A DNA stretch of 64,000 bases from JAXGRD01 sp040766105 (GTDB lineage Bacteria; Bacillota; Clostridia; Peptostreptococcales; Anaerovoracaceae): contig JAXGRD010000001.1 of NCBI GenBank assembly GCA_040766105.1, positions 124,001 to 188,000 of the forward strand, in the 5' to 3' direction. Position numbers and translations under genes: made by a program. Under the pieces are notes generated by a model. It was given only the letters and a program-made list of their open reading frames with translations, ran no database searches and was not told where the DNA came from. Positions 17,108 through 25,408 of this stretch are shown here, piece after piece. Each line of letters opens with the position of its first letter. Position 1 is the first letter of the stretch.

Positions 17108-18286
17108 ATGAATGGAAAATTGAGAGTGATTGAGGGCGGGCTGCTGCCCAAGGAAAAATGTGAAAAAAAGTTTATTTCCGCATATGTGACGGACACCCGC
17201 TTGATGGGTGTTCTGGGGATGTACGTTCATTGGGGCTTGGTAGACTGCTTTCAGGCAGAAGATCTTCACCAGTTCTTTTATTTCGATGCGGAAGAATACG
17301 GTTTCGAAAGCTACCAAAGTCTGTGGGGAAACGACCTCCACGAGATACAGCTCCTGGAACAATCCGTCATCAACCCCTTGGGCGGTAAAAAAATAGATCT
17401 TTCCCAGCGAGAGGCTGCCGCCCTGCTGAAGGAATATGCGGACTTCAATGAACAACATAACCTTTCCATGCCTTCGCCATCATTGGAATATAAGTTTTTT
17501 CTTCATTCCGCTGAACCCCTATCGGTCGAAGAGGATGCTCTTCTCAAACGAAAGCAATTCACGAGACTTCGAAGTGAGTATCAGTTGATTCACTACTTTC
17601 TCATGCGCTGTTTTTGTAGGGACGAGGAAGGGGCGAGGTATCTTTCCGGAGAAGATGTGGACTTGGATATATATCGAGATTTCCCCTCTGCAACTCTGTG
17701 CAAGGATACCATCGATGAAAAGGATGGCTGGTTCCTTTGCGAGTCCCTTATAGAAGCCAATAACAAATATAGGATTGCCATTTCCCGCATCAAGGTGGAA
17801 GATATGAAGGTAACTCGTTTCCAGCGGCTTTCTTCCTTCAAAATCACCCCCACCGAAGCATCACTCATGCTTTCTCGCCCGGAGTTCATCACGGTTTACG
17901 AAATCATGACCATGCCCGATTCCATGGAAGAGGACAACTTGGAATTTCGCTTTAACACCGCCGTGACTCTTCACGAAAACGGCAAACTGTTTCTCGCCTT
18001 CCACACTAATAATGACCACGTGGATCGACGAGTCTTTCGGTTAAGCGAAGACGTCTTCGGCCTCTACTACATTACCGATGCGGGGCAATTCCTGGTGGCA
18101 TCCTACGACATTCAGTCCATCCGGGACCTGGAAAAGGACCTTCTCACCAGCTCCTTTGGAAGGTATCTTCTTCCCACAGCAAAATACGAGTTCAAGGAAC
18201 CCGTACTTTATGAGTTTATTCAAAGTGATTTTGAGTTCTTTGAAGACTTCCTTGATGCCATCCGTGACGACAACGAAGACGAATAG
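17108..18286 (+). CDS. hypothetical protein, 392 residues
   Basis: I do not recognise this family. The product is soluble, acidic and without signal peptide or membrane segments. It begins MNGKLRVIEGGLLPKEKCEK at 17108 with GAGGAAG upstream; the frame is open for 25 more codons, but those overlap a TATAAT-like element (17047-17052). It contains several aromatic-rich stretches (VLGMYVHWGLVDCF, HYFLMRCFC) and an acidic C-terminus. It converges on the beta-lactamase-like gene with 5 nt between the stops. Confidence 0.7.
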   Translation: MNGKLRVIEGGLLPKEKCEKKFISAYVTDTRLMGVLGMYVHWGLVDCFQAEDLHQFFYFDAEEYGFESYQSLWGNDLHEIQLLEQSVINPLGGKKIDLSQREAAALLKEYADFNEQHNLSMPSPSLEYKFFLHSAEPLSVEEDALLKRKQFTRLRSEYQLIHYFLMRCFCRDEEGARYLSGEDVDLDIYRDFPSATLCKDTIDEKDGWFLCESLIEANNKYRIAISRIKVEDMKVTRFQRLSSFKITPTEASLMLSRPEFITVYEIMTMPDSMEEDNLEFRFNTAVTLHENGKLFLAFHTNNDHVDRRVFRLSEDVFGLYYITDAGQFLVASYDIQSIRDLEKDLLTSSFGRYLLPTAKYEFKEPVLYEFIQSDFEFFEDFLDAIRDDNEDE

Positions 18287-18291
18287 CCTCG

Positions 18292-19311
18292 TCACTCCTT
18301 AGTCAAAATATCAAAGACGCCCTTGTTGATTCTCTTCACCGGACTTCTGGTGATATTTGACATGACGGTGATGGAGCAATCCAACTCCGGACAAATCCAA
18401 AAGCTGGATCGGAAGCCGTCGTCGTTCCCCTCGTGGCCCATCAATCTGTATCCGTTTTGATGACGCATAAACCAAGACAGACCCATCTCTTCCCCATTGT
18501 TGGGAACTTCCGTGTAGACCCGGTACATCTCTTCGTAGGATGCAGGGGTCAATATTTTTTTGTGCAAGTGAGCGTCTCCCCATTTCTGCATGTCGGCACC
18601 GTTGGAGGTCAGCGTGGAGCTGGGCCCGTGGGCTCTGTTGTAAGGGTAGTGTTCTTCAATGAATACATGGTTTTCCCTGTCCTTGCCGTGGGGTTCTGCC
18701 ATGGTTTCCGTGTCCCTTTCAAAGGTCAGGAAGTTGGAGTCTTTCATTTCCAGTGGCTCAAAGATGTGGTCTTTGATATATCCTTCGAAGGTATTGCCGG
18801 ACAGCTGAGAAATGACACATCCCAAGAGTTCATAGGCGATGTTGCTGTACCTGAAGTTGCCCTCTTCCGGGTCCCAAAATAACTTGGAGTTCTTTACTTC
18901 GTCACTGCGACAGTATCGCTCCAATGCACCTTCATCGGTTTCTCGCATTTCCCAATGATAGTCGGAGACATCGGCCATGCCGGAGGTGTGATTGAGCATC
19001 TGCCGGATGGTGATTCTGGGAAGACGGTCATCATCGATGGAAACCCAAGGAAGAACCTCCACCAATGGCGTCTCCAATGTAAGTTTCCCCTCTTCACATA
19101 GCTGCATAATGGCAGTCCCTACGAAGAGCTTGGATACGGAGGCCATATGAAAGGCATCCCCCTCCTGAAGCGGTTCCTTAGTCAGGAAGTTTCGATACCC
19201 CCCAACGCCCACATAGGAAAACGCGCCTTGCTTTACGGAGATGCAAAGACCGGGCAGGTCGTAGTAATATAGGCTTTCTTTCAAATATTCATCTAATTTC
19301 TTTTTCATCAT
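18292..19311 (-). CDS. serine hydrolase of the beta-lactamase/class C family
   Basis: The 339-residue product carries the class C/DD-peptidase motifs: SVSK (in FHMASVSKLFVG) for the catalytic Ser and Lys, YSN (in FRYSNIAYELLG) and HEG near the C-terminus (HEGNDDGF). No signal peptide is visible, so it may act in the cytoplasm on an ester or peptide, as many such proteins do. The frame is open 17 codons further up, but the -10 box at 19318-19323 leaves the ATG pair at 19311/19308 as start with almost no leader. Confidence 0.88.
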   Translation of the reverse strand: MMKKKLDEYLKESLYYYDLPGLCISVKQGAFSYVGVGGYRNFLTKEPLQEGDAFHMASVSKLFVGTAIMQLCEEGKLTLETPLVEVLPWVSIDDDRLPRITIRQMLNHTSGMADVSDYHWEMRETDEGALERYCRSDEVKNSKLFWDPEEGNFRYSNIAYELLGCVISQLSGNTFEGYIKDHIFEPLEMKDSNFLTFERDTETMAEPHGKDRENHVFIEEHYPYNRAHGPSSTLTSNGADMQKWGDAHLHKKILTPASYEEMYRVYTEVPNNGEEMGLSWFMRHQNGYRLMGHEGNDDGFRSSFWICPELDCSITVMSNITRSPVKRINKGVFDILTKE

Positions 19312-19326
19312 GGTATAATTATAGCA
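19312..19326. promoter_or_regulatory. overlapping face-to-face extended -10 promoters
   Basis: TGGTATAAT on the plus strand (-10 at 19314-19319) and TGCTATAAT on the minus strand (-10 at 19318-19323) share two bases of one TATAATTATA palindrome. The plus promoter serves the aldo/keto reductase, the minus one the beta-lactamase-like gene, whose ATG is 6 nt from its -10. Neither has a good -35. Confidence 0.6.
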
Positions 19327-19356
19327 TAAAACGAAATTCTTTTGGAGGTGTAATAT

Positions 19357-20487
19357 ATGCAATACAGGACTTGGGATAAAATCGGCGAGAAGGTATCGCT
19401 ACTGGGGACGGGAACCATGCGACTTCCCTTAACGGATTCCGGCGAGATTGATGAGCCGACGGCCATAGAGATGCTTCGCCACTCCATCGACGAAGGCGTC
19501 AACTATGTTGATACCGCTTGGATGTATCACGATGAGAAGAGTGAAGCCGTGGTAGGCAAGGCATTGCGAGACGGATATCGGGAAAAGGTTTTTCTGGCGG
19601 ACAAGATGCCGGTCTGGTATACCAAGACGGAAGAAGAGGTGCGAAAGCTTTTTGAGGCGCAGCTGGAGCGCTGTGAGACGGACCACTTTGATATGTATCT
19701 CCTTCACAGCGTGGATGCTCCCGTTTGGAAGCGCGCGTTGAAGGTGAAGGCCTTGGATTTCTTGGAAGAAATGAAGGCTGCCGGGAAGATTAAATATCTA
19801 GGATTTTCCTATCACGGGGAACCGGATTTTTTCCGAGAAGTAGTGGATGCCCACGATTGGGACTTTTGCCAGATTCAGTTGAACTACATGGATGCGGAAG
19901 TGCAAGCGGGCGTTAAAGGCTTGGAATATGCCGGCGAAAAAGGCTTGCCGGTGGTCATTATGGAGCCGCTGAAGGGCGGCAAGCTGACAGACAACATTCC
20001 CCCGGAAATAGCGGAACTATGGAAAAATGCACCCGTACAGCGGACGCCGGCAGAGTGGGCTTTTCGCTGGGTGGCGGATTTCCCTCAAGTTTGCACCATT
20101 CTCAGCGGTATGAGTGCTCCCAAGCAGTTGGAAGAGAACTTACGCATTTTGGACAATGCCCCGCCTTGCAGTCTTTCTGAGGAAGAGCATCAACTCATCA
20201 AGAAGGCGGCGGACTTGTATAATAAGCTGATTAAGTATTCCTGCACCGCTTGCAGATACTGTATGCCCTGCCCACAAAAAATCGACATCCCCAGAGTCAT
20301 GGAGTACTACAACGAGTGGTTCCTCTACGATGAGAATCCAAAGATCAAGGGTGCCTATCATATGTGGCTACCCAAGGGCAGGCAGGCTTCCGATTGTATC
20401 AAGTGTGGCAAGTGCGAAGATGTCTGCCCCCAAAAGCTGCCCGTCATCGAAGTTATGGAGAAGGCCGCAGTAATCTTTGAGGACTAG
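19357..20487 (+). CDS. aldo/keto reductase with C-terminal 4Fe-4S domain
   Basis: The 376-residue protein joins an aldo/keto reductase barrel (about 1-275; catalytic segment YVDTAWMYHDEKSE with Asp and Tyr, DMYLLHSVD) to a ferredoxin-like end with two cysteine groups: CTACRYCMPCP near 294 and CIKCGKCEDVCP near 346. This architecture is common in anaerobes. The clusters may feed electrons between ferredoxin and the barrel. GGAGG precedes the ATG. The substrate is unknown. Confidence 0.93.
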   Translation: MQYRTWDKIGEKVSLLGTGTMRLPLTDSGEIDEPTAIEMLRHSIDEGVNYVDTAWMYHDEKSEAVVGKALRDGYREKVFLADKMPVWYTKTEEEVRKLFEAQLERCETDHFDMYLLHSVDAPVWKRALKVKALDFLEEMKAAGKIKYLGFSYHGEPDFFREVVDAHDWDFCQIQLNYMDAEVQAGVKGLEYAGEKGLPVVIMEPLKGGKLTDNIPPEIAELWKNAPVQRTPAEWAFRWVADFPQVCTILSGMSAPKQLEENLRILDNAPPCSLSEEEHQLIKKAADLYNKLIKYSCTACRYCMPCPQKIDIPRVMEYYNEWFLYDENPKIKGAYHMWLPKGRQASDCIKCGKCEDVCPQKLPVIEVMEKAAVIFED

Positions 20488-20719
20488 TGGTAGCCTAGGA
20501 CAGCAAAAATACCAACATTCGATACTCTCGAGAACGATTGTTAGAACTAAATGACAACATCTCTTCTCTGTTTCTAAAAATGTTTTCATTTTTTTCGGCT
20601 CCACAGAGAAATATATGGCTTGAGAATTGAAAATGGCTGTTTTAGACAATAAAACTTCTAACATTCTCATCAGAAATTCCTGATTGTTTGAATTTCCATT
20701 GTCCAAACAGGTAATATGT

Positions 20720-20753
20720 AAAAAGCCCCGAACATCACTGCTCGGGACTTTTT
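20720..20753. terminator. bidirectional terminator between convergent genes
   Basis: Stem GCCCCGA / TCGGGAC flanked by A and T runs on both sides, with a 10-nt loop. It lies between the rightward aldo/keto reductase and the leftward saccharopine-dehydrogenase-like gene and can serve both. Confidence 0.85.
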
Positions 20754-20765
20754 GATTAGCATACT

Positions 20766-22046
20766 TTATTTTGTTTCTACAGCATCCAAGAATTTCTGCT
20801 CGTCCAAGGCATCCGCATACTCGGATTCCATCTCTCGCATTCCTGCGGGGAACTCGTACTTGGCAAGTCTTTCCACGAATGGGTCGGGATCGAAACTTTC
20901 CGGTCCGTGTACGCCCTTCAGGTCCCAAATCTTCTTCGCAACCAGTTCCATCATGATAACAGGTGCTACGGCTGTCTGTGCTACGACGGAGTTGGTGGTG
21001 TACTTCTTGATACACTCTTGGTTGTCGGCAACCTGATATAGGTATACGACTCTTCTCTTTCCGTCCTTCATTCCGGAAACGCAAGTTCCGGCACAACCCT
21101 TACCGGTCATCTTCATGGTTGCTTCCACGGGATCGGGAATGACTTTTACCAGGAAGTCACGAGGTGCGATTTCTTCGCTTCCAACCTTGATCTTCTCCCA
21201 AGCTTCTGCTAATCCCAGTTCCTGCAGGAAGAGAAGCATGTCTCTGGTTTCCTTGGGAACGCCGTATTTAAAGGTCACTCTGTTACAGGGGATAACCCTG
21301 GGAACCAGCATAACTTCTTCGTGCTCTACGTTTACCACTTCTACATCGCCAATACCGCCGGGGAAGTTGAAGATTTCAGGCTCGGAGAAGGGCTCGGTTG
21401 CAAACCAACCTCTATCCTTTTCCCAAACTACAGGTGGGTTCAAACATTCTTCGATGGTGGTCCAAACGCTGAATCCGAAGTATCCCACATCATCTCCACC
21501 ATAGTTGTCACCGTCTCTTACGTTGACTTCATCGATTTCGTCGAAGAGGTGCTTGTGCGCAAACTTGGCAAATACGTCTGCCATGCCCGGCTCTACACCG
21601 GATCCCACGATGGCCATAGCGCCCTTCTTTTCCCACTCTTCATGCTTTGCAAACTGGTAGTCACCCAACTTCTCGTAGGTGATTTCCTTTCCTGCAGCGT
21701 CTTTTGTGGGCTTGGAAAGTGTCATGGCACAATCCAAATAGACTGCGTTGACTTCATAGCAAGTATCAAAAATGGTCTGGTTGAATGCGGGCTCTACAGC
21801 ATTCATTACAAATTCAATGTCGTGTTTCTTGATGACTTCTTTAATGCTTTCAGGGCTGGTAGCATCAATCTTCTCGGCAACAAATTTGCCGCCGCCCAAA
21901 ATCTTGTCTGCCACTTCCTTGGCGCGAGCTTCGTTGTAGTCGGAAATAACGACTTTTTTAGCCCAATCACCTTCCGCTCCTGCGCGCTTGATGATGGCTG
22001 CTGCCGAAGTTCCTACTCCGCCGGCTCCGATAATCAATATGTTCAT
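20766..22046 (-). CDS. saccharopine dehydrogenase family protein
   Basis: The 426-residue product starts MNILIIGAGGVGTSAAAI with a Rossmann NAD(P)-binding loop (GAGGVG). The following residues match the saccharopine/carboxynorspermidine dehydrogenase group (NAVEPAFNQTIFDTC, GSGVEPGMADVFAKFA). The ATG at 22046 has GGAGG 5 nt upstream. Members reduce or cleave C-N bonds between amino acid skeletons; the exact substrate here is unknown. With a lysine-fermentation cluster nearby, a lysine or polyamine-related reaction is possible. The AraC regulator encoded just upstream may control it. Confidence 0.85.
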   Translation of the reverse strand: MNILIIGAGGVGTSAAAIIKRAGAEGDWAKKVVISDYNEARAKEVADKILGGGKFVAEKIDATSPESIKEVIKKHDIEFVMNAVEPAFNQTIFDTCYEVNAVYLDCAMTLSKPTKDAAGKEITYEKLGDYQFAKHEEWEKKGAMAIVGSGVEPGMADVFAKFAHKHLFDEIDEVNVRDGDNYGGDDVGYFGFSVWTTIEECLNPPVVWEKDRGWFATEPFSEPEIFNFPGGIGDVEVVNVEHEEVMLVPRVIPCNRVTFKYGVPKETRDMLLFLQELGLAEAWEKIKVGSEEIAPRDFLVKVIPDPVEATMKMTGKGCAGTCVSGMKDGKRRVVYLYQVADNQECIKKYTTNSVVAQTAVAPVIMMELVAKKIWDLKGVHGPESFDPDPFVERLAKYEFPAGMREMESEYADALDEQKFLDAVETK

Positions 22047-22171
22047 AAAAACCTCCATATTTATCTCATGAAAAAATGATTCATAGCAACTATGGAGAAA
22101 TTCTAACATTTATTATCTGAATATTCAATTATACTCTTGCTGTTTCTATGTACTATTTTGCTGTATTACTT

Positions 22172-23722
22172 CTATGCCTTCTCAATCTTCTTGTCCAGCA
22201 AAATCAACTCTGCGCTACAGCCCTTCAAGGTGGAGCGAATGCTGAGACTTTCAGCGGCATAGAGGGTTTCCGAAGTCACCTCCGGGTGAGACAGCCAGCG
22301 GTCTCTCATGTGTTCCCGAGCAACACCGGATTTGTCTTTTCTGTTCAACTTGCGGTAAGAATTCAGGGCGTTCTCCTTGGTCATGAGATACCGCAATACG
22401 CGAAACTCCCCGGACAGTCCGTACAGCCGAAGCAGAAACTCAACACTTTCGTTATAGTCTCGCAATCTCCGATAGAACAATGGGATATCGTCGTTGCCGC
22501 CAAAGAGATCCAAAAAACCCTCGTCGTATTGATACAGCAATATACTCAGGCTCTTCAACTCTTCCGTTGCCTTTTCACAACTGGAGAGGATATAATGGTC
22601 GCTCTCAATGATGGTGTTCTCGTTGAGGGACTTGATTAGTTTATAGGGTTCGGAAATAGGCTCGAAAATTTTCTTCTTCATGAGAAGATCCAGCTTCGTC
22701 TTTCCTCCGCCCATGTAAGGTTCCCTTTCATTTAGGTCCAGTTCAATAATGGTTGGTGTGATGGACTCGGGAGTCATATAGGAACGATAGATTCCCTTCA
22801 CCTGTTTACGGATTGCATTCTCTATTTCCTTGGGCGAAGTGCGGCGATATTTTGCACTGCTCTCCCTGCTCTTCACCTTGCCGGTGAATTGCTTTCGATA
22901 TTCGATTGGATGCATGCCGAACCATTTTTCAAAGTGTTTGATGTAGTATCGAACGGCGGAAAATCCCACTTCTTCCGCTACAGCCCCAATCTTCTTCTTG
23001 CTCCCCAAGAGTAGTTTCTCCGACTCCTCCACGCGAATGAAGCTGAGGAGGTCCTGGAAGCTAAGGCCAGTCGCCTCCTTAATTACATGGGAAAGATAGA
23101 AGATGCTCAGGTGCTCCCGCTGGGCAATTTCCTCCAAGGTCAGCTTGCGATTGTAGTTGTCGTACATGTATTTGGTGATTCGGCTCAGTCTGCCGGTCAA
23201 GATTTTGTTGCCCTTTTTCTTGGTCTCGTTTACAAACTTTCCGTCTTCCATGAGGAAGTATTGAAAGTCCGCTTGCAGGCTCCCGATGAGGTTGTGGGTA
23301 CTTTCTATGACTTTCTGCTCGTAGCCGTATCCCTTTTGGAGGACTTCCATCATAATCTTGGCAAGGGTATTGCGAAGAACATCCAAGCTTTCGTCATCGT
23401 CATCGTCCATGTCCGTCACGAAAAAGTTGTTCTGCAGGTCCTCGTAGTAAGCGGAAAAGTAGCCCAAATCAAGTTGCATCATCATGACGATATTGTCTTC
23501 CCCTTGAATTCTACTGAAGCTGTGTATCTCCCTGTCGTTTAGGATGAAGATGTCCCCTTGGTTCAGTTTGTAGTTATAGTACCCATTTCTCAGGATCACT
23601 TTTCCCGACAAAACATACACCACTTCCAATTCATCGTGAAAGTGGATGGGATATTCATCGATTTCTGCCACAAGGATGTTGATGGGAAGTTCATCCTTGA
23701 ATACGATTTTCTCCTTTAACAT
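22172..23722 (-). CDS. AraC family regulator with N-terminal cupin and long C-terminal extension
   Basis: At 516 residues this is longer than usual AraC proteins. Residues 1-90 form a cupin sensor (IHFHDELEVVYVLSGK, GDIFILNDREIHSF). Residues 175-277 hold the double helix-turn-helix (KLTLEEIAQREHLSIFYLSH, IGAVAEEVGFSAVRYYIKHF). About 240 further residues follow that I do not recognise. It lies upstream of the saccharopine-dehydrogenase-like gene in the same direction, a likely target. The DnaA-box region is immediately upstream of its start. Confidence 0.88.
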   Translation of the reverse strand: MLKEKIVFKDELPINILVAEIDEYPIHFHDELEVVYVLSGKVILRNGYYNYKLNQGDIFILNDREIHSFSRIQGEDNIVMMMQLDLGYFSAYYEDLQNNFFVTDMDDDDDESLDVLRNTLAKIMMEVLQKGYGYEQKVIESTHNLIGSLQADFQYFLMEDGKFVNETKKKGNKILTGRLSRITKYMYDNYNRKLTLEEIAQREHLSIFYLSHVIKEATGLSFQDLLSFIRVEESEKLLLGSKKKIGAVAEEVGFSAVRYYIKHFEKWFGMHPIEYRKQFTGKVKSRESSAKYRRTSPKEIENAIRKQVKGIYRSYMTPESITPTIIELDLNEREPYMGGGKTKLDLLMKKKIFEPISEPYKLIKSLNENTIIESDHYILSSCEKATEELKSLSILLYQYDEGFLDLFGGNDDIPLFYRRLRDYNESVEFLLRLYGLSGEFRVLRYLMTKENALNSYRKLNRKDKSGVAREHMRDRWLSHPEVTSETLYAAESLSIRSTLKGCSAELILLDKKIEKA

Positions 23723-23764
23723 TTTTCCCTCCTGGGCATAGGCATCCGTTTTATGTCAACTTAT

Positions 23765-23781
23765 GTTCGCGTTTGCCGAAC
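23765..23781. promoter_or_regulatory. inverted repeat upstream of the AraC gene
   Basis: GTTCG-N7-CGAAC, 43 nt upstream of the AraC regulator start. It could be an operator, but there is no independent support. Confidence 0.25.
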
Positions 23782-23829
23782 GAACTATTAACAGGGTGTT
23801 AAATGGGCATTTCTCGGCTTTTGATACAT

Positions 23830-23960
23830 TTATCCACAGGTTTTCCGTGATTGTATACAATTTTATCCAAAGGTTCCTGTGGATAATGTGATTTGTTATA
23901 ACCCACTGATTCCAACGGATACACAGAATGCCACCATTTGTCAACGATAAGTTATCCACA
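23830..23960. other. cluster of DnaA boxes
   Basis: Within the 364-bp gap between the divergent AraC and AlaX-type genes there are three perfect 9-mer DnaA boxes, TTATCCACA: 23830-23838 (plus), 23878-23886 (minus) and 23952-23960 (plus). A one-mismatch copy (TTATCCAAA) is at 23863-23871. AT-rich DNA follows towards 24060. No dnaA, dnaN or rpmH gene is nearby, so a regulatory or titration cluster is more likely than the chromosome origin. Confidence 0.7.
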
Positions 23961-24086
23961 TGTTGTTCGCATTTTATTTAACTAGCATTTTTTTCCTATT
24001 TTTGACGACCCTTTCTGCTTGCCTTCATTATATAACAATTCTCTTCTTTTGTGCTATAATTATTCCAATATAGGAAGGAGCAACCA

Positions 24087-25292
24087 ATGAGTACCATCAA
24101 ATTATTCCGAGAAGATGTTTATCTCCGAGAAACTACCGCAAAAGTGGAGGAGTTTTTACCAAAAAACCAAGCGGTCCGTTTGGATAAAACCATATTCTTC
24201 CCCGGCGGCGGCGGACAAAGTCATGACCGCGGAACCATCGGTGGTTTTCCCATTACAGGCAGTTATGAAGAGGGAGAAGATATCTTCTACAATATCGACG
24301 GCGTGGTCGCTCCCGGAGAAGAAGTCCATTGTGTTTTAGACTGGGACCATCGCTTTGATAATATGCAGCGACACTGTGGCGAGCACATCCTCTCCGGTAT
24401 GTTCTATCGGGAATACGGTGGCGTTAACAAGGGCTTTCATATGGGAGAAGATTATATGACCGTGGACATCAGCTTGGAGGATTCGGAAGAATACGATGTA
24501 CTCACCTACGAGATGGCCATCCATGCCCAGAACTGCACCAACCGGGCCATATGGGAAAACCTTCCCGTCATGACCCGACTCTTCCCCACCGGCGAGGAGG
24601 CGGAGAGTTTGCCCCTGCGCAAAAGCCTTGCTATTGAAGACAATGTTTTCATCGTCTGTGTGGGAGACCCCTCCAATGCTTCTGACTGTGTCGCCTGCTG
24701 CGGAACCCATCCGGCAACCTCCGGACAGGTGGGGCTTCTCAAGGTTTATAAGGTGGAAAAAAACAAGAACATGTTTCGAGTGTATTTCGAAGCCGGTGCC
24801 AGAGCCATGGCCGACTACGAGGACAAGCACCAAATCATCTTGGATTTGGGCAAGAGATACAGTGCCGGCAAAGATGATTTGATGCAAAAAATCACCGCCC
24901 AAGAAGAGCGCAACAGCGCTACCAGGGAACGATTTGCCACCTTGCGGCGATCCGTTACAGACAGACGCGTCGGGAAGATTGAGGAAGACTTGGCCAATGG
25001 CACAAAGGATTTCTTAGTCTACGAATACGAGGATATGTCCGTGGATGACGCGCTACCCATCGGTCGCCAGGTGGCGGACAAGGTTAAAAAGTTGCTGGTC
25101 TTGGTCATCCCGTCAGAAAACACCCTTCTTCTCTTTTCCGACGGAAATGTTCCCTGTGGAAAATTGGTTAAGGAGAACGCCTCCATCTACAACGGCAAGG
25201 GTGGCGGCAGCGATACCAATGCCCGGGCTATCTTCCCAAGCAAGGACGGCATGATGACCTTTATAGATCTTTTGGAAAAACATCTGCGATAA
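24087..25292 (+). CDS. AlaX-type alanyl-tRNA editing protein with DHHA1 domain
   Basis: The 401-residue protein resembles the editing half of alanyl-tRNA synthetase without the aminoacylation domain. The zinc ligands are visible as H96 and H100 (RHCGEHILSG) and C204/H208 (CCGTH). The C-terminal DHHA1 domain ends with GKGGGSDTNARA. It should hydrolyse Ser-tRNA(Ala) or Gly-tRNA(Ala), as AlaX-L proteins do. AAGGAGC precedes the ATG; a TATAAT is at 24055-24060. Confidence 0.92.
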   Translation: MSTIKLFREDVYLRETTAKVEEFLPKNQAVRLDKTIFFPGGGGQSHDRGTIGGFPITGSYEEGEDIFYNIDGVVAPGEEVHCVLDWDHRFDNMQRHCGEHILSGMFYREYGGVNKGFHMGEDYMTVDISLEDSEEYDVLTYEMAIHAQNCTNRAIWENLPVMTRLFPTGEEAESLPLRKSLAIEDNVFIVCVGDPSNASDCVACCGTHPATSGQVGLLKVYKVEKNKNMFRVYFEAGARAMADYEDKHQIILDLGKRYSAGKDDLMQKITAQEERNSATRERFATLRRSVTDRRVGKIEEDLANGTKDFLVYEYEDMSVDDALPIGRQVADKVKKLLVLVIPSENTLLLFSDGNVPCGKLVKENASIYNGKGGGSDTNARAIFPSKDGMMTFIDLLEKHLR

Positions 25293-25309
25293 ATTTCCGA
25301 ATGTTCAGA

Positions 25310-25337
25310 TTGACATGGCCGGTGAAAGTGATAAAAT
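25310..25337 (+). promoter_or_regulatory. promoter of the surface protein gene
   Basis: TTGACA (25310-25315) and TAAAAT (25332-25337) are 16 nt apart, about 70 nt upstream of the start codon. Confidence 0.7.
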
Positions 25338-25408
25338 ATAAATAGATATATATCTTTTTCAATTTGTTAGTGTGTGATTAATATGAAGAAGAATCGGAGG
25401 ACGAGAAT

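Noticed and set aside
20368..21096. A minus-strand frame covering the gap between the reductase and dehydrogenase genes
   Set aside because: It runs antisense into the reductase and out of frame into the dehydrogenase gene, crosses the bidirectional terminator, and shows no domain.
23830..23960. Calling the DnaA-box cluster the chromosome origin
   Set aside because: None of the usual origin genes are near, and no clear unwinding element with repeats was seen.
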